In this document: piece after piece, positions 60,010 to 64,000 of the stretch
How positions within the stretch are numbered: position 1 is the stretch's first letter
Layout of the letters: every line of letters starts with the position of its first letter
Assembly (NCBI RefSeq): GCF_008831285.2
Contig: NC_045138.2
Location: 8,213,205-8,277,204 of the forward strand
Direction of reading: 5' to 3'
DNA from: Nymphaea colorata
Lineage: Eukaryota; Streptophyta; Magnoliopsida; Nymphaeales; Nymphaeaceae
Length of the DNA: 64,000 bases
Translations under genes and position numbers: made by a program
The notes under the pieces: generated by a model
The model's input: the letters and a program-made list of their open reading frames with translations, nothing else
Database searches by the model: none
What the model was told of the DNA's origin: nothing

Positions 60010-61806
60010 AAAGAAGAAAAAGAACAGAAAAAGAAGAGTCAAGAGAATGTGAATCCAAAAGAGTACACTGCAGTTGCTTCAGATGATGAGGTAGTGTTAT
60101 TTTTATCTGAAGAAAATGATTGTCTTGCAGTTCAGAATGGTGATTCTACATGGATTTTAGATACAGAGGCATCATATCATGTCACACCATATAGAGAGTT
60201 ATTCTTATCCTACAGAGCAGGTGATTTTGGAGTAGTTCACATGGGCAACAGTGATACTTCGAAGATTGTTGGGATAGGAGATGTTTGTATTCAGACGAGC
60301 ACAGGATGCAAATTGACTTTGGGAGATGTGAGACATGTTCCAGACTTGAGAATGAATTTGATTTCTGTAGGAAGACTAAGTGAAGATGGATATTGTACTT
60401 CGTTTTGTCAGACAGGTTGGAAACTTACCAAAGGGGCACTAGTGTTGGCTAGAGGTGACAGATTTGGCTCTTTGTATGGGATGAAGTCTCGAATCAGTAG
60501 TGTGGATGTCAATGCAGTTACTGGTGGTACTTCGTCAGATTTGTGGCATAAGAGGTTAGGTCACATGAGTCAAAGAGGAATCGACTTACTCACCAAGAAG
60601 AATTTGTTACCAAAGACAGATGGTGCACAGATATCTCCATGTGATCATTGTTTGGTTGGTAAGTTGCATCGAGTTTCCTTTCATAAAAAGCGCTCTTCAA
60701 AAACTAAATATATTTTAGATTTAGTTTATTCAAATGTATGTGGACCTATAAATGTGACATCTAAAGGTGGAGCATCCTATTTTGTTACATTTATTGATGA
60801 TGCATCTAGGAAGGTGTGAGCCTTTACAATGAAAAGCAAAAGTGAAGTAAGTAGTATCTTCATGACTTTTCATGCAGCGGTTGAGCGCGAGACTGGTAAG
60901 AAGATGAAGAGACTACGTACAGATAATGGTGGTGAGTACGTAGCATCTTCTTTACGAGATTATTGTCTAAAGCATGGTATTAGACATGAAAAGACAGTTC
61001 CTTATACTCCACAACATAATAGAGTTGCAGAAAGGATGAATAGAACAATAATTGAGAGAGTTAGAAGTTTGTTATCTAGCTCTAAGCTGCCTAAGTATTT
61101 TTGGGCAGAGGCAATGCGTACTGCAGTTTATTTAGTAAACAGGTCTCCTTCAGTGCCTCTAGATGGAGACATTCCACAGAGAGTTTGGTCAGATGAAGAG
61201 GTTAGGTATGATCACCTCAGAGTTTCTTGTTGCAAAGCGTTTATGCATGTACCTAAAGAACGTAGGACCAAATTAGATGATAAAGCTATTCCTCTAATAT
61301 TTCTTGGTTATGCAGATGATGAATTTGGTTACAGGTTATGGGATCCAAAGAATGACAAAATCTACAGGAGTCGTGATGTTATCTTCAGAGATGATCAGAC
61401 TATTGAAGATGTCATGGGAGGTACGAAGTCAGGTGTGAATGCTAGTGGTATTCATGAGTCAACTTATGCAGAACCTGAAGAACTTTCATCTGAGCATGGT
61501 GAGACTGATGAAGATGTAGAGGAAGAGGAAAGAGAGGTAGATGAGCAGTATACAGACGGCAGCCCTATGGAGACTCAAACTGATCATGAGCATGAGTTGG
61601 AGGGGGAGCTTCCTCCGCATTTAGAACCAATTGAGAAGCAATTTGGAAGAGGTAAAAGAATACGTATACCATCTACTAGATATTCTACTGATGAATATAT
61701 TATATTTACAGATAGTGGAGAGCCAGAATGCTATGCAGAGGTGCTAGATGATGTGCATAAAGATGAATGGATTAAAGCTATGAAGGATGAGATGAATTCT
61801 TTATAG
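60010..61806 (+). pseudogene. Copia protease-integrase (polyprotein part, one internal stop)
   Basis: The protease site reads WILDTEASYHVTPY (DTEAS at 60160-60174). The GAG-pre-integrase zinc region is DLWHKRLGHMSQRGIDLL ... CDHCLVGKLH. The integrase core starts LDLVYSNVCGP and carries RTDNGGEY and the PQHNRVAERMNRT segment, where Gly is usual for the Arg. A TGA at 60817-60819 replaces an expected Trp (SRKV-stop-AFTMKSKSEV). The frame then stays open to a TAG at 61804-61806. The integrase C-terminal part has LDDKAIPLIFLGY and a long acidic linker rich in Glu (61490-61620). Confidence 0.92.
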
Positions 61807-63275
61807 AAGAATCACACTTTTGATTTGGTAGAGTCACCAAAGTGTTGCAGAACAAGTGGGTCTATAAGCTTAAAAATGAAGGTCAAGGCAAGTTGAAATA
61901 CAAAGCTCGGTTAGTGGTGAAAGGTTTCAAGCATGAAAGAGGTATTGATTTTGATGAAATTTTTTCTCCTGTGGTTAAAATATCATCTATCAGGGTAATA
62001 CTTGGTTTGGTGGCATGTCTAGATTTGGAGTTGGAGCAGTTAGATGTAAAAACTGCTTTTCTTCATGGAGATCTAGAGGAAGAAATCTACACGACACAAC
62101 CAGAAGGTTTTGTGGTTGCCAGGAAGAAACACATGGTTTTTAAGTTGAAGAAGAGCTTGTATGGACTTAAACAAGCACCTAGACAGTGATACAAGAAATT
62201 TGATGCATTTATGATAAATCAAAAGTATCGCAGGTCAGCCATAGATTATTGTGTCTACATCAGAGAGTTCTCATCAGGTAGCTTCATTATCTTGTTATTA
62301 TATGTAGATGTCATGCTTATTGTTGGACATGATTGTCAATTGATTAGCCAATTGAAGATCGATATGGACAAGTTCTTTGATATGAAAGACTTGGGGCTAG
62401 CACAACAATTGTTAGGCATGAGAATTGTTCGTGACAGGAAGGCCAAGAAGCTGTGGTTATCACAAGAGAAATACATTGAGAGGGTGCTTAGCAAGTTCAG
62501 CATGAAAGATGCCAAAACAGTAAGTACACCTTTAGCAGCACATTTTAAATTGGGAAATGAGCAATGTCCATCCTCAGCAGATGAGAAAGAAAGAATGGAG
62601 AATGTTCCCTATGCCTCCGCAGTAGGGAGTCTTATGTATGCTATGGTTTGCACCCGTCCAGACTTGGCTTATGCAGTTGGTGTAGTTAGCAGGTTCTTGT
62701 CAGATCCAGGCAAGGAGCATTGGGCAGCAGTGAAGTGGATCCTAAGGTATCTGAAAAGTATTTCTAATTACTGTTTATGTTTTGGTGAATCTAACCCAGA
62801 GATACAAGGATTTGTTGATGCAGACATGGCAGGTGACTTGAACTCTAGGAAGTCTCTTTCTGGTTATGTTTTTACTTTTGCAGGGGGAGCTGTATCATGA
62901 CAGTCCATGCAGAAGTGTGTTGCTCTTTCCACTACAGAGGCAGAATATATTGCAGCAACTGAAGCTTGTAAAGAGTTGTTGTGGATGAAGAGTTTTCTTC
63001 ATGATATATGCCTTAGTCAGAAGACCTATGTGTTGCATTGTGATAGCCAAAGCGCTATACATTTGGCGAAGAATTCAGCGTTCCACTCAAGGACTAAGCA
63101 CATTGATGTCAGATATCATTGGATACGTGATGTGCTTGAGCAGAAACTGATTCAGTTAGAGAAGATACAGACAAAAAAGAATCCTGCAGATATGATGACA
63201 AAGTCTTTACTTAAGGAAAAGCATAACATGTGTAGAGACTTAGTTGAGGTGACTGCCTTTAAGGCAGTGTATTAA
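61807..63275 (+). pseudogene. Copia reverse transcriptase and RNase H (broken)
   Basis: After the stop, KNHTFDLVESPK lies in the previous frame and a frameshift near 61838 enters LQNKWVYKLKNEGQGKLKYK. Reverse transcriptase continues with LDVKTAFLHGDL, then SLYGLKQAPRQ, a TGA (62187-62189) in place of Trp, and then YVDV at 62301-62312 where copia enzymes have YVDD. RNase H has GFVDADMAGDLNSRKSLSG, a TGA at 62898-62900 again where Trp is expected, LSTTEAEYIAATEACKELLW, CDSQSAIHLAKNS and TKHIDVRYHWIRD. It ends at 63275. Confidence 0.93.
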
Positions 63276-63313
63276 TTTGTTCATTTTGCAGGTATGATCC
63301 CTCTCTTGAGGCT

Positions 63314-63325
63314 GGAGGGGGAATT
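63314..63325 (+). promoter_or_regulatory. Polypurine tract
   Basis: ggagggggaatt immediately precedes the 3' LTR start tgttgggttg. This is the expected plus-strand priming site. Confidence 0.88.
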
Positions 63326-64000
63326 TGTTGGGTTGGGTCCAGTCTCAAAAGAGGACCCGACCCAGCCCGTCACTTAAGTGACGGGTGGGTGAAGGGGAGG
63401 GCACCCAATGGTGCCCCTCCCTCTTACGACGCCTCTCACATCTCTCTCTCTCTCTCTCGTTGTTCTCTTTTGGGGAAAAAGAGAAGGGGACCTCTTGTGG
63501 CTGCATAGGGCAAGAGGAGAAGGAGAAGAAGAAGAAGAAGAGGAAGGCAAGGAAGAGAAGAAGGAGAAATCGCAGCAAGGTGCGTGGGTCCATCGACACG
63601 CCAAGAAGAGAGAGGAAAGACAAAGAAGAAAGAGAAAATGAAGGGAGTCTTCATTGGGTGATTTCTTTCTTGAATCTTTGGGGCTCTTTCTTTCATTCGC
63701 ATAAGAGATTGTTATTGCTCTCTTGAGTTCACTGTTTTTCTTAAACCAGTAGGGATATTGTTGCTCGTGTATTTGGCTCCCTTTCTTGATATATAGAAAG
63801 TCTCTCTTGCCCGTGGTTTTTTACCTTATTATTGGGGGTTTTTCCATGTAAATTGGTGTCTCCTATTTTTCTGCATCTCTAGCATATATTTTGATATATA
63901 TTGCTGCAACATTGGTGTTAGAAATTCAATCTTATGCTCGCTGCCCTGTGATTCCGTTTTTAGCAGTTTTGTGGTGGTTTGCCCTCTTTTATTGTTGTTG
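63326..64000 (+). repeat. 3' LTR of the Tnt1-type element (truncated by window end)
   Basis: It matches 58631-59305 with about 21 substitutions, most of them transitions, and no indel seen. About 30 bp of the LTR should lie beyond the window. Confidence 0.95.

Larger units (their letters stand above)
58631..64000 (+). mobile_element. Young Tnt1/Tork-type Ty1/copia retrotransposon (3' end cut by window)
   Basis: 5' LTR 58631-59335, internal region 59336-63325, 3' LTR from 63326 to beyond the window. Domain order gag-PR-IN-RT-RH is copia, and the wording of integrase, reverse transcriptase and RNase H follows Tnt1-like elements throughout. The two LTRs are about 97% identical by eye. The polyprotein has one frameshift after gag, one in early reverse transcriptase and several in-frame stops, so it cannot move by itself, though it could be mobilised in trans if transcribed. 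Confidence 0.95.

Noticed and set aside
1-64000. tRNA, rRNA or microRNA genes
   Set aside because: I scanned for tRNA arms and rRNA words and recognised none. The hairpins present look like transposon remnants. A covariance-model search would settle it.

Overview
This is a stretch of nuclear DNA from a flowering plant. The genes have introns with GT-AG (and one GC-AG) borders, the proteins match plant-specific families, and most of the remaining sequence is plant-type transposon debris: Ty1/copia elements, L1-type LINE fragments, hAT fossils and MITEs. The sequence alone does not identify the species.

Three host genes can be rebuilt. (1) On the minus strand at 959-4423 there is a four-exon gene for a 156-residue secreted MD-2-related lipid-recognition (ML/NPC2-like) protein. 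It is hard to see as an ORF because its exons are short and intron 2 is about 2.6 kb. (2) On the minus strand at 7110-13765 there is an eight-exon gene for a 975-residue P1B-1 copper-transporting ATPase of the HMA5 type, closest by eye to the rice HMA4 branch. All catalytic motifs are intact and one intron has a GC donor. A noncoding leader exon may lie near 17.2-17.4 kb. (3) On the plus strand at 44763-45416 there is a two-exon phytocyanin (blue copper) gene with signal peptide, complete copper site, Pro/Ser-rich linker and GPI-type tail. Its 102-bp intron is open and in frame.

The rest is intergenic and repeat-rich. 13.8-19.9 kb holds the upstream region of the ATPase gene, a decayed hAT transposase and a MITE. 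20.0-22.9 kb holds a six-copy 71-73 bp tandem array leading into a TATA-like motif, then LTR-like sequence and a 112-bp tandem duplication. 23.9-26.7 kb is a scrambled LINE graveyard with pieces in both orientations. 28.1-29.9 kb is a minus-strand copia fossil interrupted by a MITE. 30.0-32.5 kb and 38.0-42.6 kb look like two diverged members of one GC-rich, non-coding LTR-like family. A small hAT-type MITE with a perfect 8-bp target duplication sits at 35674-35940.

Three plus-strand copia elements fill the right side. At 46.9-51.8 kb is an old element with both LTRs and many stops and frameshifts. At 53.4-56.7 kb is a truncated, heavily decayed one. From 58631 to beyond the window end is a young Tnt1/Tork-type element whose 5' LTR (705 bp) and visible 3' LTR differ at about 21 of roughly 675 positions by eye. 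This youngest element has lost the start of gag, carries several in-frame stops and has a changed reverse-transcriptase catalytic motif, so it is not autonomous.

I found no convincing new multi-gene system. The observations most worth a second look are the GC-AG intron, the in-frame phytocyanin intron, the promoter-proximal tandem array, the paired GC-rich elements with a 15-bp periodic reading frame, and the MITE with preserved target duplication.
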